Positions 1 to 7,241 are shown, counted from the first letter of the stretch. The stretch: 9,234 nt of DNA from Clostridia bacterium (GCA_017518025.1 JAFWWR010000321.1:1-9234); one strand, 5' to 3'. Numbers and translations are program-made. The notes: a model not told the origin generated them from the sequence alone.

Positions 1-515
1 CTCGTCACCTCGCCTATATGTATTCTTCCCCCCAGATAGGTCCCCGTGGACAGAATGACCGCCCGGGCGAAAAAGTCGCCGCCCGGCGCCGCCGTGACGC
101 CCGTCACCCGGGTCTCGCCCCCGGCTGTCTCCGTCAGGACGGAGGTGACCTCGGACTGGATGAGATAGAGATCCCCTTCCGCCTCCAGCGCCTTTTTCAT
201 CAGGGAGGAGTAGTAACGTCTGTCCGTCTGCACCCTCTTCGAGCGCACCGCCGCGCCCCGGCTGGTGTTCAGCGTGCGCGACTGTATGGTGGCGAGGTCC
301 GCAACCCGGCCCATCTCGCCGCCCAAAGCGTCGATCTCGAAGACCAGATGACCTTTCCCGGAGCCGCCCACGGAGGGATTGCAGGGCATATTCGCCACGT
401 CGTCCAGGGAAAGGGTAAAAAGCGCGCACCGCAGGCCGGTGCGCGCCGCGGCGAGAGCCGCCTCGACGCCGGCATGGCCGGCGCCGACTACTATTACGTC
501 AAATGTGTTGTTCAT
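1..515 (-). CDS. mnmG: tRNA uridine-5-carboxymethylaminomethyl modification enzyme MnmG (GidA), N-terminal part, cut by left edge
   Basis: FAD-binding partner of MnmE that installs the (carboxymethyl)aminomethyl group on C5 of wobble uridine 34 in several tRNAs; cytoplasmic. Reading the minus strand from the ATG at 513-515 gives 171 codons with no stop before the window edge; full family members run to about 620-650 residues. Visible marks are the dinucleotide-binding GAGHAG at residues 11-16, the family signature MPCNPSVGG at 43-51 followed by GKGHLVFEIDALGG (53-66), the QSRTLNTSRGAAVR stretch (78-91), and STGTYLGG..IHIG near 156-168. A Shine-Dalgarno AGAGGTG lies 11 bases upstream. It starts 34 bases after the mreD stop, so it appears to be the last visible gene of the long minus-strand operon. 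That is an uncommon place for mnmG, which is often beside mnmE and rsmG. Identity is very sure; the C-terminal part is not visible. Confidence 0.96.
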   Translation of the reverse strand, partial: MNNTFDVIVVGAGHAGVEAALAAARTGLRCALFTLSLDDVANMPCNPSVGGSGKGHLVFEIDALGGEMGRVADLATIQSRTLNTSRGAAVRSKRVQTDRRYYSSLMKKALEAEGDLYLIQSEVTSVLTETAGGETRVTGVTAAPGGDFFARAVILSTGTYLGGRIHIGEVT

Positions 516-549
516 GGGTCGTCGTTCACCTCTTTTTCGTCCCGCTCCG

Positions 550-1284
550 TCACATGCCCGACGTGCGCTCCGCCCTGGTCTTATGGAACGGCCGCATGGT
601 GAGCCGGACCAGCAGATGCGGGATCACGGCGAAGACTATATTTGCGAGAAGCTCGGGCAGGGCGATATGGAGCACCGTCTGCTTCAGGGTGATGCCGTGG
701 ACGGTGTAGAATCCGATTATCACGGAAATGACGCTCCGCAGAACGGAGGTCACGAGGGTATACATGGCAATAACGGAGAAGGAATCGCGGAACCGGTGTG
801 TTGTGAGCAGACCGCACACGATCCCGGCGGGAACGTACAGCAGAGGAAGGAGCATCAACCGCACCCCGCCAAGGGCGTCGATGATGAACGCGCTGATAAG
901 GCCCGTTACGCCGCCCCACTTTTCACGCTCGGAAACGCCCACCGCCACCACGAAGGGCAGAAGCAGGTCGGGCGTCGCCCCGAAGGGGCGGAGCCGGGCG
1001 AGAAGGGTGGTCTGCGTGACGGAGAAGAAAATGATGAAGAACGCGATGATCGCCGTCTTCGCCACGTCCTCCCCGTTGACGGAGAAGGAGAGCCGCCACG
1101 TATTGAATTTGTTCGTCAGTTTTTCGGTGAATTTCTGCGGCGCCTCCGGCTCGGGAGCGGCAGGACGGGGCGCGTTCTGTCTGTATCTCACTCTGCCGAC
1201 CGGCCGCTGTCCCGCCGGTCTTCCGGCGCGGACGTAGTTTCTGCCCGCGCGGCCACGTCTCGGGTCATTCGGAATATTCGTCAT
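550..1284 (-). CDS. mreD: rod shape-determining protein MreD with long basic N-terminal extension
   Basis: Integral membrane component of the elongasome that works with MreB and MreC in positioning lateral cell-wall synthesis. The 244-residue product is longer than typical MreD (about 160-180). Residues 1-70 are hydrophilic, Pro/Ala-rich and strongly Arg-rich, without a signal peptide. From about residue 75 to 228 it is polytopic: hydrophobic segments near 76-95, 104-118, 122-138, 142-162, 168-195 and 204-228, with the family-like FGATPDLLLPFVVAVG and ALGG..LMLLPLLY. The start ATG lies inside the mreC end (20-base overlap) and is preceded by GGTGGTGA six bases upstream, which supports the long form. 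The sequence is poorly conserved, as usual for MreD, so the call leans on topology and on its place after mreC. The extension probably sits in the cytoplasm (inference from its positive charge). Confidence 0.9.
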   Translation of the reverse strand: MTNIPNDPRRGRAGRNYVRAGRPAGQRPVGRVRYRQNAPRPAAPEPEAPQKFTEKLTNKFNTWRLSFSVNGEDVAKTAIIAFFIIFFSVTQTTLLARLRPFGATPDLLLPFVVAVGVSEREKWGGVTGLISAFIIDALGGVRLMLLPLLYVPAGIVCGLLTTHRFRDSFSVIAMYTLVTSVLRSVISVIIGFYTVHGITLKQTVLHIALPELLANIVFAVIPHLLVRLTMRPFHKTRAERTSGM

Positions 1285-2104
1285 ATCCGGTCACCACCAT
1301 GACTTTCGAGACCTGGTCCAGCGTGGTCACGGGACGGACGTACGCCGTCACGCCGCGGCTGAACTCGTCGGGTTCCACTTTATCCACGTATCCGATCGTC
1401 AGCGATCTGGGATAAATACTGCCGTATCCGCTGGTAAGTATCCTGTCGCCCACCTTGATATCGGCGCCTTCGTCGAGATAGCTCATCCTGCACAGCCCCT
1501 GGCGGGCCAGGTCGTAGGTGCCCTCCACGACGCCGATGACTCCGGAGCGTTCCACGTACGCGCCCACGGCGCCCGCCTCCTCAAGGAAAGAGGACGCCTT
1601 GGACCAGTTCGGTCCAACCTCGGTGATATACCCGAGAATGCCCTCTCCGCTGACCACGGGCATGCCTTTGCCCACGCCGCCCACGGTGCCCGCGTCGAGC
1701 ATGAATACGCCGGCGTAGTCGGAGCTTCCCCTGCCGGTGATGGACGCGGGAACGGTATGGTAATCCATGTGGTTCATCTTGAGCTCCAGGAACTCGGACA
1801 TCCACTCGTATTTTTCTTTCATCTCCTTCGCCTCGTAGATCTGCTCACGCAGCGAGGCGAGCTCCTCCTTCAGCTTCGCGTTCTCCGCCTTCATTTTGTC
1901 GAACGCCCTGAAATAGGAGGCGTAGCCGTCGATAACGCCGGCGGCCTTGTCGGACAGCTTCTGTATGGGAAGGAGGACCGTGTTCACCGCGGAACGGAGG
2001 ACCGGGGTGAGCCCCATGGACACGAGAACGGTGGGGACGATGACCGCGATAAGGGTCAGCACGGTTATGACGTAGAAAAATTTCGACTTAAAAAACTCCT
2101 TCAC
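1265..2104 (-). CDS. mreC: rod shape-determining protein MreC
   Basis: Bitopic membrane protein that links the cytoplasmic MreB filaments to extracytoplasmic wall-synthesis enzymes of the elongasome. The 279-residue product has one membrane segment at about 9-30 and a charged, heptad-like coiled coil at about 66-108. A beta-rich extracytoplasmic domain follows, with GVFMLDAGTVGGV..GMPVV at 132-151, GILGYI at 155-160, and the family hallmark GDRILTSGYGSIYPRSLTIG at 219-238. Length agrees with the usual 270-300. The start is a GTG at 2102-2104, chosen because AAAGGAG lies 9 bases upstream and the membrane segment follows directly. It is 35 bases downstream of the mreB stop and its last 20 bases overlap mreD, suggesting translational coupling. 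No defects seen. Confidence 0.95.
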   Translation of the reverse strand: MKEFFKSKFFYVITVLTLIAVIVPTVLVSMGLTPVLRSAVNTVLLPIQKLSDKAAGVIDGYASYFRAFDKMKAENAKLKEELASLREQIYEAKEMKEKYEWMSEFLELKMNHMDYHTVPASITGRGSSDYAGVFMLDAGTVGGVGKGMPVVSGEGILGYITEVGPNWSKASSFLEEAGAVGAYVERSGVIGVVEGTYDLARQGLCRMSYLDEGADIKVGDRILTSGYGSIYPRSLTIGYVDKVEPDEFSRGVTAYVRPVTTLDQVSKVMVVTGYDEYSE

Positions 2105-2139
2105 GTTCTCACTCTCCTTTCCTGATTTTTACCGCCTTG

Positions 2140-3144
2140 TTATCTCGTGCGGAAGCTTACCACGTCGGACAGCTCGCCCATGGACTCGATGACCCTGCCG
2201 ATGCCGATGGCGACGCAGTCCAGCGGGTGCTTCGCCACCACGGTGCGGATGCCGGTGATCCTGCTCACGAGCAGGTCGAGGCCCGGGAGCAGCGCGCCGC
2301 CGCCGGAGAGAACGATACCGGAGTCGTAAATATCGCTCGACAGCTCCGGCGGGGTGTTCTCAAGGGTGGTGCGGATGGAATCGATGATGTTCCGTATCTC
2401 GTCCGCCATGGACTCGCGGATCTCGGCAGAGGTGACGTTGATGACGGCGGGCAGACCGTTGAGCAGATTCCTGCCGCGGATCTCCATCACACCCTTGTCG
2501 AAGGACGGATGGACGCTTCCGATGCGCTTTTTCAACGTTTCGGCGGTCACGTCGCCGATGAGGATGTTGTATTTTCTCTTTATATACGAGGAGATGGCGT
2601 CGTCAAGCTCGTCTCCCGCCACACGGAGCGACGTGGAGAGCACGATGCCCCCGAGAGAGAGCACCGCCACCTCGGTAGTGCCGCCGCCGATATCGACGAT
2701 CATGGAGCCCCGGGCGTCCTCCACCCGCAGGCCGCTGCCAATGGCCGCCGCCACGGGCTCCTCGATGAGAGCCACGGACTGGGCGCCCGCCTCCAGAGTC
2801 ACGTCCTCCACCGCGCGCTTTTCCACCTCGGTGACGCCGTAGGGGATGCAGATGATGACCTTGGGGCGGCTCATTATGGTATTGCCCGACACCTTCTTGA
2901 AGAAATGGCGGAGCATGGCCGCCGTGGCGTCGAACTCGGCGATAACGCCGTTTTTCAGCGGCCTCATGGCGGTGATGGAGCCGGGGGTCTTGCCCAGCAT
3001 GAGCTTCGCCTCGTTGCCTACCGCCACCACGTTCTTGCCGCGCTGGTCCACCGCCACCACGGAGGGCTCGCGGAGGACGATCCCCTTGCCTTTGAGGTAG
3101 ACGAGGGTGTTGGCCGTGCCGAGGTCTATACCGATACTTTTCAT
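2140..3144 (-). CDS. mreB: rod shape-determining protein MreB (bacterial actin)
   Basis: ATP-binding actin homologue that forms membrane-associated filaments under the inner membrane and steers cell-wall elongation. In the 334-residue form, actin-fold motifs are all present: phosphate-1 IDLGTANT at 6-13, the TPGSITAMRPLKNGVIA region at 53-69, EEPVAAAIG at 128-136, phosphate-2 DIGGGTTE at 151-158, and adenosine loop LSGGGALLPGL at 279-289 followed by DCVAIG at 309-314. Length matches the family. The start is ATG 3142-3144: AGAAAGGAAA lies about 10 bases upstream and the protein then begins MKSIGIDLGTANT, as in other Firmicutes MreB/Mbl. A TTG 60 bases upstream would add a hydrophilic tail and overlap maf, and is rejected. 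It lies 22 bases after maf and 35 before mreC. MreB versus the paralogue Mbl cannot be separated by eye, but the mreC-mreD neighbours favour MreB. Confidence 0.97.
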   Translation of the reverse strand: MKSIGIDLGTANTLVYLKGKGIVLREPSVVAVDQRGKNVVAVGNEAKLMLGKTPGSITAMRPLKNGVIAEFDATAAMLRHFFKKVSGNTIMSRPKVIICIPYGVTEVEKRAVEDVTLEAGAQSVALIEEPVAAAIGSGLRVEDARGSMIVDIGGGTTEVAVLSLGGIVLSTSLRVAGDELDDAISSYIKRKYNILIGDVTAETLKKRIGSVHPSFDKGVMEIRGRNLLNGLPAVINVTSAEIRESMADEIRNIIDSIRTTLENTPPELSSDIYDSGIVLSGGGALLPGLDLLVSRITGIRTVVAKHPLDCVAIGIGRVIESMGELSDVVSFRTR

Positions 3145-3166
3145 TATGATCCGTTTCCTTTCTGAA

Positions 3167-3781
3167 TCAGTCGAATGCGGCGAGCATTCTTTGGGTTTCG
3201 TCAAGCGAGAGGCCCACGATGTTCGGGTAGTCGCCGTCGATCATCTCAACGAAGTGATCTCCGGTCTCCTGTATCGCGTAGGAGCCCGCTTTTCCGAAGG
3301 GTTCGCCGGTGCTGACGTAATCTTCGATTTCCCGGTCGCCGAGCTCACGGAACTTCACGTAGGTCGTGACCGTGGCGGTCAGCGTTTTTCTGCCGTCGGT
3401 GACGCAGATGCCGCCCACCACCTGATGTTTCGTGCCGGACAGGGTCTTCAGCATGAGGGTCGCGTCCGCCTCGTCGGCCGGTTTGCCGAAGATCCGCACC
3501 CCGTCGGGGGACACCACCGTGTCGGCGGTGATCACCAGCGGGCCGTCTTCCCCGGGATCTCCGTCTCCGAATACGGCGCGTCTCGCGGCGGCGGATTTTA
3601 TCTTCGCGCACTCAAGGGCGTACCACTCCGCGAAGGAGAGCCCGCCGCCGGCGGAGTAAAGGGTCTCGTCCGGCGTTTCCTCGGCTCCGGTGGGAAGCAC
3701 CTCGTGCTCTATTCCCGCCGACAGGAGCAGGTCGTGCCGCCTCGGGGAGTTCGAGGCGAGTATGATCTTTCTTTTCGTCAT
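3167..3781 (-). CDS. maf: Maf family nucleoside triphosphate pyrophosphatase
   Basis: House-cleaning enzyme that hydrolyses non-canonical or modified NTPs (family members prefer dTTP/UTP) to the monophosphate and pyrophosphate; in Bacillus the family is also named for inhibition of septum formation. The 204-residue product shows ASNSPRR at 9-15, the catalytic-base region ADTVV at 86-90, GKP..DA..ML..LSG..HQV across 99-121, KAGSYAIQ at 164-171 and GDYPNIVGL at 183-191. A Gly/Asp-rich insertion sits at about 72-80. ATG 3779-3781 is chosen because AGAGG lies five bases upstream; the longer reading frame starts at a TTG and overlaps the preceding gene. It sits between the DUF4321 gene (25-base gap) and mreB (22-base gap), the classical maf-mreBCD arrangement. 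Substrate class (YhdE-like rather than YceF-like) is inferred from this context only. Confidence 0.95.
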   Translation of the reverse strand: MTKRKIILASNSPRRHDLLLSAGIEHEVLPTGAEETPDETLYSAGGGLSFAEWYALECAKIKSAAARRAVFGDGDPGEDGPLVITADTVVSPDGVRIFGKPADEADATLMLKTLSGTKHQVVGGICVTDGRKTLTATVTTYVKFRELGDREIEDYVSTGEPFGKAGSYAIQETGDHFVEMIDGDYPNIVGLSLDETQRMLAAFD

Positions 3782-3806
3782 GTTTTCCTCTTGAAATTCC
3801 GTCAAA

Positions 3807-4073
3807 TCAGCGTTTTTTGATTATCAGCCGTCCGATCAACAGCGACAGCGCCACGAAAATGATGGTCGCCACCGTTATGGTGAGCCGCACGCCCACGGTC
3901 AGCGTGAACACGCCCAGGTCGAGGGTCGCCGGGGCGGCGGTGCCGAAGTCGAGGCCGTAGGACAGCCACGCCAGATATTTCACTCCCGCGGTGAGCCGCG
4001 CCACGGCGGAGCCCAGTACCACTCCCGTCAGGACAAGCAAAAGATTTATCCAGAAACTCTGCGATCTTCTCAT
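3807..4073 (-). CDS. DUF4321 domain small membrane protein
   Basis: This 88-residue protein has two membrane segments (about 8-27 and 64-84). Between them is LAWLSYGLDFG at 34-44, then LDLGVFTLTVG at 51-61. This pattern (aromatic segment ending in YGLDFG, followed by an LDLG strand) is what I recognise as DUF4321, a Firmicutes family of unknown function commonly found beside maf and mreB. Both termini are basic (MRRS at the start, IIKKR at the end). The start ATG has a near-perfect AGGAGG seven bases upstream, which argues for strong translation. Gaps are 24 bases to dut and 25 bases to maf. No biochemical role is known to me. Its fixed company with the elongasome genes suggests, without proving, a link to envelope growth. 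Confidence 0.85.
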   Translation of the reverse strand: MRRSQSFWINLLLVLTGVVLGSAVARLTAGVKYLAWLSYGLDFGTAAPATLDLGVFTLTVGVRLTITVATIIFVALSLLIGRLIIKKR

Positions 4074-4097
4074 TTGATCTCCTCCTTCTCTTCTCCG

Positions 4098-4544
4098 TCA
4101 CGATCTGCCCGTGGAGCCGAAACCGCCGGCTCCGCGTTCCGTCTCCGAGAGCTCGTCCGCCACCTCCACGTCGGCGGTGAGGAACGGCGCGATGACCAGC
4201 TGGGCGATCCTCTCGCCGGGCATGACGGTGTAGTCCGCATCGGAGCCGTTCCGGAGAGACACGATGATCTCGCCCCGGTAGTCGGGGTCAACCACCCCGA
4301 CGCTGTTGGCGAGGAATATGCCGTGTTTCGTGGCGAGGCCGCTCCGGGCGAAAATGAGGAGCACGCCGTCGCGCCTGTCGCATTCCGCGGATATGCCTGT
4401 GGGCACCTTGGCCACGCCGCCGGCGGGGATCAGGATCGCCCCGTCGGCGCCGGAGGAAAGGTCCATCCCTGCGGAGCCGTCCGTGGCGTACTGAGGGATC
4501 TTCGCTCCCTCGCGCAATATCTTTATTTTCAGTTTTGTTCTCAT
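4098..4544 (-). CDS. dut: deoxyuridine 5'-triphosphate nucleotidohydrolase (dUTPase)
   Basis: Hydrolyses dUTP to dUMP and pyrophosphate, keeping uracil out of DNA and supplying dUMP for thymidylate synthesis; trimeric family. The 148-residue product carries all five motifs in order: I AGMDL (25-29), II ARSGLATKHGI (66-76), III NSVGVVDPDYRGEI (80-93, with the Asp pair), IV GERIAQLVI (110-118) and V GAGGFGSTG (138-146), the Gly-rich C-terminal arm that closes over the substrate. Motif II has Ala where Pro is commoner. Length fits the family (about 140-155). AAGGAG six bases before the ATG abuts the stop codon of the upstream U32 gene, so the two are probably translationally linked. Together with Maf downstream it forms a small nucleotide-pool-sanitation block. 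Confidence 0.96.
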   Translation of the reverse strand: MRTKLKIKILREGAKIPQYATDGSAGMDLSSGADGAILIPAGGVAKVPTGISAECDRRDGVLLIFARSGLATKHGIFLANSVGVVDPDYRGEIIVSLRNGSDADYTVMPGERIAQLVIAPFLTADVEVADELSETERGAGGFGSTGRS

Positions 4545-4557
4545 ATTTATCTCCTTC

Positions 4558-6684
4558 TCAGAGCCGTCTGATACCGGACGGGTCGTCCGGGGGCGATCCG
4601 TTTTCGTACGCCTTTATCACCAGGTCGGTCTCCTCCGCGCTCTCCACGGTGAAGAGGAACACCTCGTGCGACAGCCGGGCGCGCCTCAGGTCGGCGGCAC
4701 GGTCGGCCATGAAGACGGGGTTCGCGTTCACGATGAGGCATCTTCCGTTCCCCGCGCGGAGCATCGGAAAGCGCATCCCCTTCCTGTCGCGCAGGAACAG
4801 GGATCCGTCCGGGGTGAGCCGGCACCGCTCGGGGGAGCATCTGCCGCACCCGTCCGTCATGGGGCATCTTTCAGTGAGCATCAGCGGGAAACGGCCGTAG
4901 ACCACGGCTCCCTTCCGCTCCGTCATGTGCGCGAGCATCCCGACGGACAGTTCCACCGAGGCGGTCACCGCCCGGGCGCCCGCTTTCCGGAGTTCCCGGA
5001 TCGCCGCGGAGCAGGAGGCGTTGAATCTCGGAGACGCTACGGGAATGAGCCCCGCCTCGACGGAGGCGTCAAGCTGTGAAAACGTGTTAACGACGGCGTA
5101 TTTTACGCCGTTTTGCGCGGTGCGGAGCGCCGTCTTGCCGGTCTCGCGGTCGTCCCGGCCCACGGGCGGGAAAAGGATCCCGAGCTTGTCCCCGGGCAGA
5201 TCCGGAAGGCCGTTTTTGCTGAAAAGCTCGCTCTCCGGCAGGACGATAAGATCGAAATACTCCGCCGCCGCCGGAGTCAGCTGCTCCCTCCGGCGGAACT
5301 GACCGATCTTTTTCTTCTCAAAGCTCCCGACGGGTCGGTCTCCGCCGGTCTCCTCCGCCGGGAGCGGTCTTTCCGCTTCGGGCGGGAGTTTTTTGTATGA
5401 ATCGATCAGCGCCTCCGTCGCACGCCGCCTCAGATCGTTGAGACGGGCGCGGGTGAGCCACAGCCCGCCGTCCAGCTCGACGGACACGTCCGCCGGATCG
5501 GCGGAATAGGGCGTGCCGCCGAATTTAGTCATGCAGTCCGCCACGGTTTTCTCGTCCAGCGGCGCGGAGATCGCCCCGTCGGGCACGTCGCCCTCCAGCA
5601 TTACGGTATGGCGTCCGTCGGAGAGAGTCAGCGTCGCGGGCGCGCCGCTTTTCACGGCGCAGGAGACGCTGAGACGTATCTTTTTTTCGGGGAGGCCGTC
5701 CGCTTTCTCCTTCGCGGGAGCGGGATTTTTCTCTCCCTCGCCGCGGATCCCGGTCATCATCCGGTGATCCCCGGTGAAGTAGCCGTCCGTGAAGCCCGAC
5801 CGGGAGAACAGGGAGGTCAGATACTCCATCTCTCCGTCGTCGGCGCCTCTGTTTTCATCAAGCAGACGGCGGTACACGGACGTGACGCCGCGGACGTATT
5901 CCGCGGTCTTGAGCCGGCCCTCGATCTTGAGGGACGCGACTCCGGTCTTGATCAGCTCCGGCACGCGCCGGGCGAGACACATATCCTTGAGACTTAAGGG
6001 GTACCCCGTTCCGTCTCCGGCGGGGATCCTCTCCCCGGCGCCGTTTTCCACGGTATACCCGAGGCGGCACGGCTGGGCGCACTCGCCCCGGTTGGGGCTC
6101 CTGCCGCCCATGGCGTAGCTCATGAGACACTGACCCGACACGGACACGCAGTGCGCGCCGTGGATGAACATTTCGATATCGATCCCGCTCTCCCTCACCA
6201 GCCGCGCGATCTCGCCGCCGGTCAGCTCCCGGGGGCAGATCATCCGCGAGAAGCCGAGCTTTTTCAGCATCTTCGCGTCCCCGGCGGTGGTGCCGGTGAT
6301 CTGGGTGCTTGCGTGGAGGGGAACGTGAGGGATCCTCTCCTTCAGGAGAGACGCCACCCCGGCGTCGGCAACGATGAGGCCGTCGGCGCGGTTTATCCCG
6401 TCCATGCGGCAAACCCGGTCCAGCTCGTCCCATTCCCTGTCGTAGACGCGGGTGTTCACCGTGACGTAGCACTTCACTCCGTAGAGAGCGCAAAGGGACA
6501 CCGCCTCGGAGAGCTCTTCCTCCCCGAAGTTTTTCGCCCTCATTCTGTTGGAAAAGGAGGTGAACCCGAGATACACCGCGTCCGCGCCCGCCTCTATGGC
6601 GGCGACCAGGGACTCGGGGGATCCCGCCGGAGCCAGAAGCTCCGGCAGCGGCGCACCGTCCGCGGATAATCGTCTGTCAGTCAT
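4558..6684 (-). CDS. U32 family peptidase-like protein with DUF3656-type C-terminal region (RlhA-like)
   Basis: U32 proteins are annotated as peptidases/collagenases, but characterised members (RlhA, TrhP/YegQ) act with prephenate to hydroxylate 23S rRNA C2501 or tRNA U34. The 708-residue product begins ELLAPAGSPESLVAAIEAGA (15-34), the TIM-barrel start of the family. The U32 signature EMFIHGAHCVSVSGQCLMS is at 171-189, with His where an aliphatic residue is usual, then NRGECAQPCR at 198-207. Cys179, 186, 202 and 206 are the likely iron-sulfur ligands by family analogy. After LKIEGRLK (252-259) comes an extra region to about 590 consistent with DUF3656. A C-terminal cluster Cys607, 613, 616, 621 precedes DRKGMRFP (633-640). 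Length (about 650-800 in RlhA-like proteins) and layout favour RlhA over the shorter TrhP. The start ATG has no clear Shine-Dalgarno, but no better start is seen. Substrate is unproven. Confidence 0.88.
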   Translation of the reverse strand: MTDRRLSADGAPLPELLAPAGSPESLVAAIEAGADAVYLGFTSFSNRMRAKNFGEEELSEAVSLCALYGVKCYVTVNTRVYDREWDELDRVCRMDGINRADGLIVADAGVASLLKERIPHVPLHASTQITGTTAGDAKMLKKLGFSRMICPRELTGGEIARLVRESGIDIEMFIHGAHCVSVSGQCLMSYAMGGRSPNRGECAQPCRLGYTVENGAGERIPAGDGTGYPLSLKDMCLARRVPELIKTGVASLKIEGRLKTAEYVRGVTSVYRRLLDENRGADDGEMEYLTSLFSRSGFTDGYFTGDHRMMTGIRGEGEKNPAPAKEKADGLPEKKIRLSVSCAVKSGAPATLTLSDGRHTVMLEGDVPDGAISAPLDEKTVADCMTKFGGTPYSADPADVSVELDGGLWLTRARLNDLRRRATEALIDSYKKLPPEAERPLPAEETGGDRPVGSFEKKKIGQFRRREQLTPAAAEYFDLIVLPESELFSKNGLPDLPGDKLGILFPPVGRDDRETGKTALRTAQNGVKYAVVNTFSQLDASVEAGLIPVASPRFNASCSAAIRELRKAGARAVTASVELSVGMLAHMTERKGAVVYGRFPLMLTERCPMTDGCGRCSPERCRLTPDGSLFLRDRKGMRFPMLRAGNGRCLIVNANPVFMADRAADLRRARLSHEVFLFTVESAEETDLVIKAYENGSPPDDPSGIRRL

Positions 6685-6717
6685 GTCTCGGGAGATCCGG
6701 GCGAGGCCCGGTCATCT

Positions 6718-7194
6718 TTATTTGTCGCCCTTGTTTCTGAGGAGAGACTCGATCATGCGGAACTTGTCCTCGCGGCTGCCGGAGGCGGGAGTTTCCTGCT
6801 TCTCTTCTTTCTCCTCGGCGGGGATCTCTTCGGTGATCTTTATCTGCTCCGACGTGGCGGCCTTCTGTTTCGGCGCTTTCTCCTTCGCGCTCCCGGCCGC
6901 CTCTCTCAGCTCGGCGTTTTCGCTTCTCGCCTTGCGGAGGTTCACGTCGTAGAGGGAGATCTGCGCCTCAAGGTTGCGGACTCTTTTCTCCGCCGTCAGC
7001 TTGTCAGCGCAAAAATCCATGGCGCACAGTATCGCCGCGTCAAGGCGCGATCTGTTCTTCCCCGACGAGAGAAGCGCGTTCATGGACTCGTTCATGTGTC
7101 TTACGACGCTGTCAACGAACGCCTCCGGCTCGTCGGTGACGAGGGTCATCTGAAGCCCCGCGATATCAACTTCGATCTTTCTTTTTTCTTCCAT
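6718..7194 (-). CDS. zapA: cell division protein ZapA with long C-terminal tail
   Basis: ZapA binds FtsZ and promotes bundling of the Z-ring at mid-cell. Residues 6-70 fit the ZapA globular domain: strand KIEVDIAG..MTLVTDEPE, then VVRHMNESMNALLSS, then LDAAILCAMDFCADKLTAE. A helical, heptad-like segment follows to about residue 100. The tail 100-140 is low-complexity, Ala/Lys/Glu/Pro-rich and probably disordered. The last 18 residues (REDKFRMIESLLRNK region, 141-155) again look helical and ordered. Classical ZapA is about 85-110 residues, so this 158-residue version belongs to the long clostridial type. The upstream GAAAGGG is about 14 bases away, a loose fit. It is the first gene after the divergent promoter region and lies 33 bases before the U32 gene, so division and elongation genes appear to share a transcript. 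Confidence 0.88.
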   Translation of the reverse strand: MEEKRKIEVDIAGLQMTLVTDEPEAFVDSVVRHMNESMNALLSSGKNRSRLDAAILCAMDFCADKLTAEKRVRNLEAQISLYDVNLRKARSENAELREAAGSAKEKAPKQKAATSEQIKITEEIPAEEKEEKQETPASGSREDKFRMIESLLRNKGDK

Positions 7195-7199
7195 TCCGG

Positions 7200-7241
7200 T
7201 TACCGTGCCCTTTCTATGTATTTGCGGCTCCGCCGCGTCAT
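7200..7241 (-). CDS. possible 13-codon leader ORF upstream of zapA
   Basis: In the zapA leader, an ATG at 7239-7241 opens a frame of 13 sense codons, product MTRRSRKYIERAR, ending with TAA at 7200-7202, five bases before the zapA ATG. A G-run (7249-7253) lies seven bases before its start. The weak Shine-Dalgarno of zapA (GAAAGGG) lies inside this little ORF, so its translation could open or block zapA initiation. A 5-bp GC hairpin with a 3-base loop (7224-7236) falls in codons 2-6. The peptide is very basic and shows no amino-acid bias typical of classical attenuators. It may be chance in GC-rich sequence; conservation is unknown. Confidence 0.25.
   Translation of the reverse strand: MTRRSRKYIERAR

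Noticed and set aside
379..1302. Long plus-strand reading frame opposite mreD and the mnmG start
   Set aside because: Composition is Arg/Gly/His-rich and featureless; mreD and mnmG explain the DNA.
2137..3165. Long plus-strand reading frame (342 codons) opposite mreB
   Set aside because: A mirror of strong GC-biased codon use; His/Asp/Gly-rich with no family character, while mreB on the other strand is certain.
3145..3204. Upstream TTG start adding 20 residues to MreB
   Set aside because: It would overlap maf by 38 bases; the ATG at 3144 has a good ribosome site and gives the family N-terminus.
3782..3805. Upstream TTG start adding eight residues to Maf
   Set aside because: The ATG at 3781 has AGAGG five bases upstream and starts at the conserved ILASNSPRR strand.
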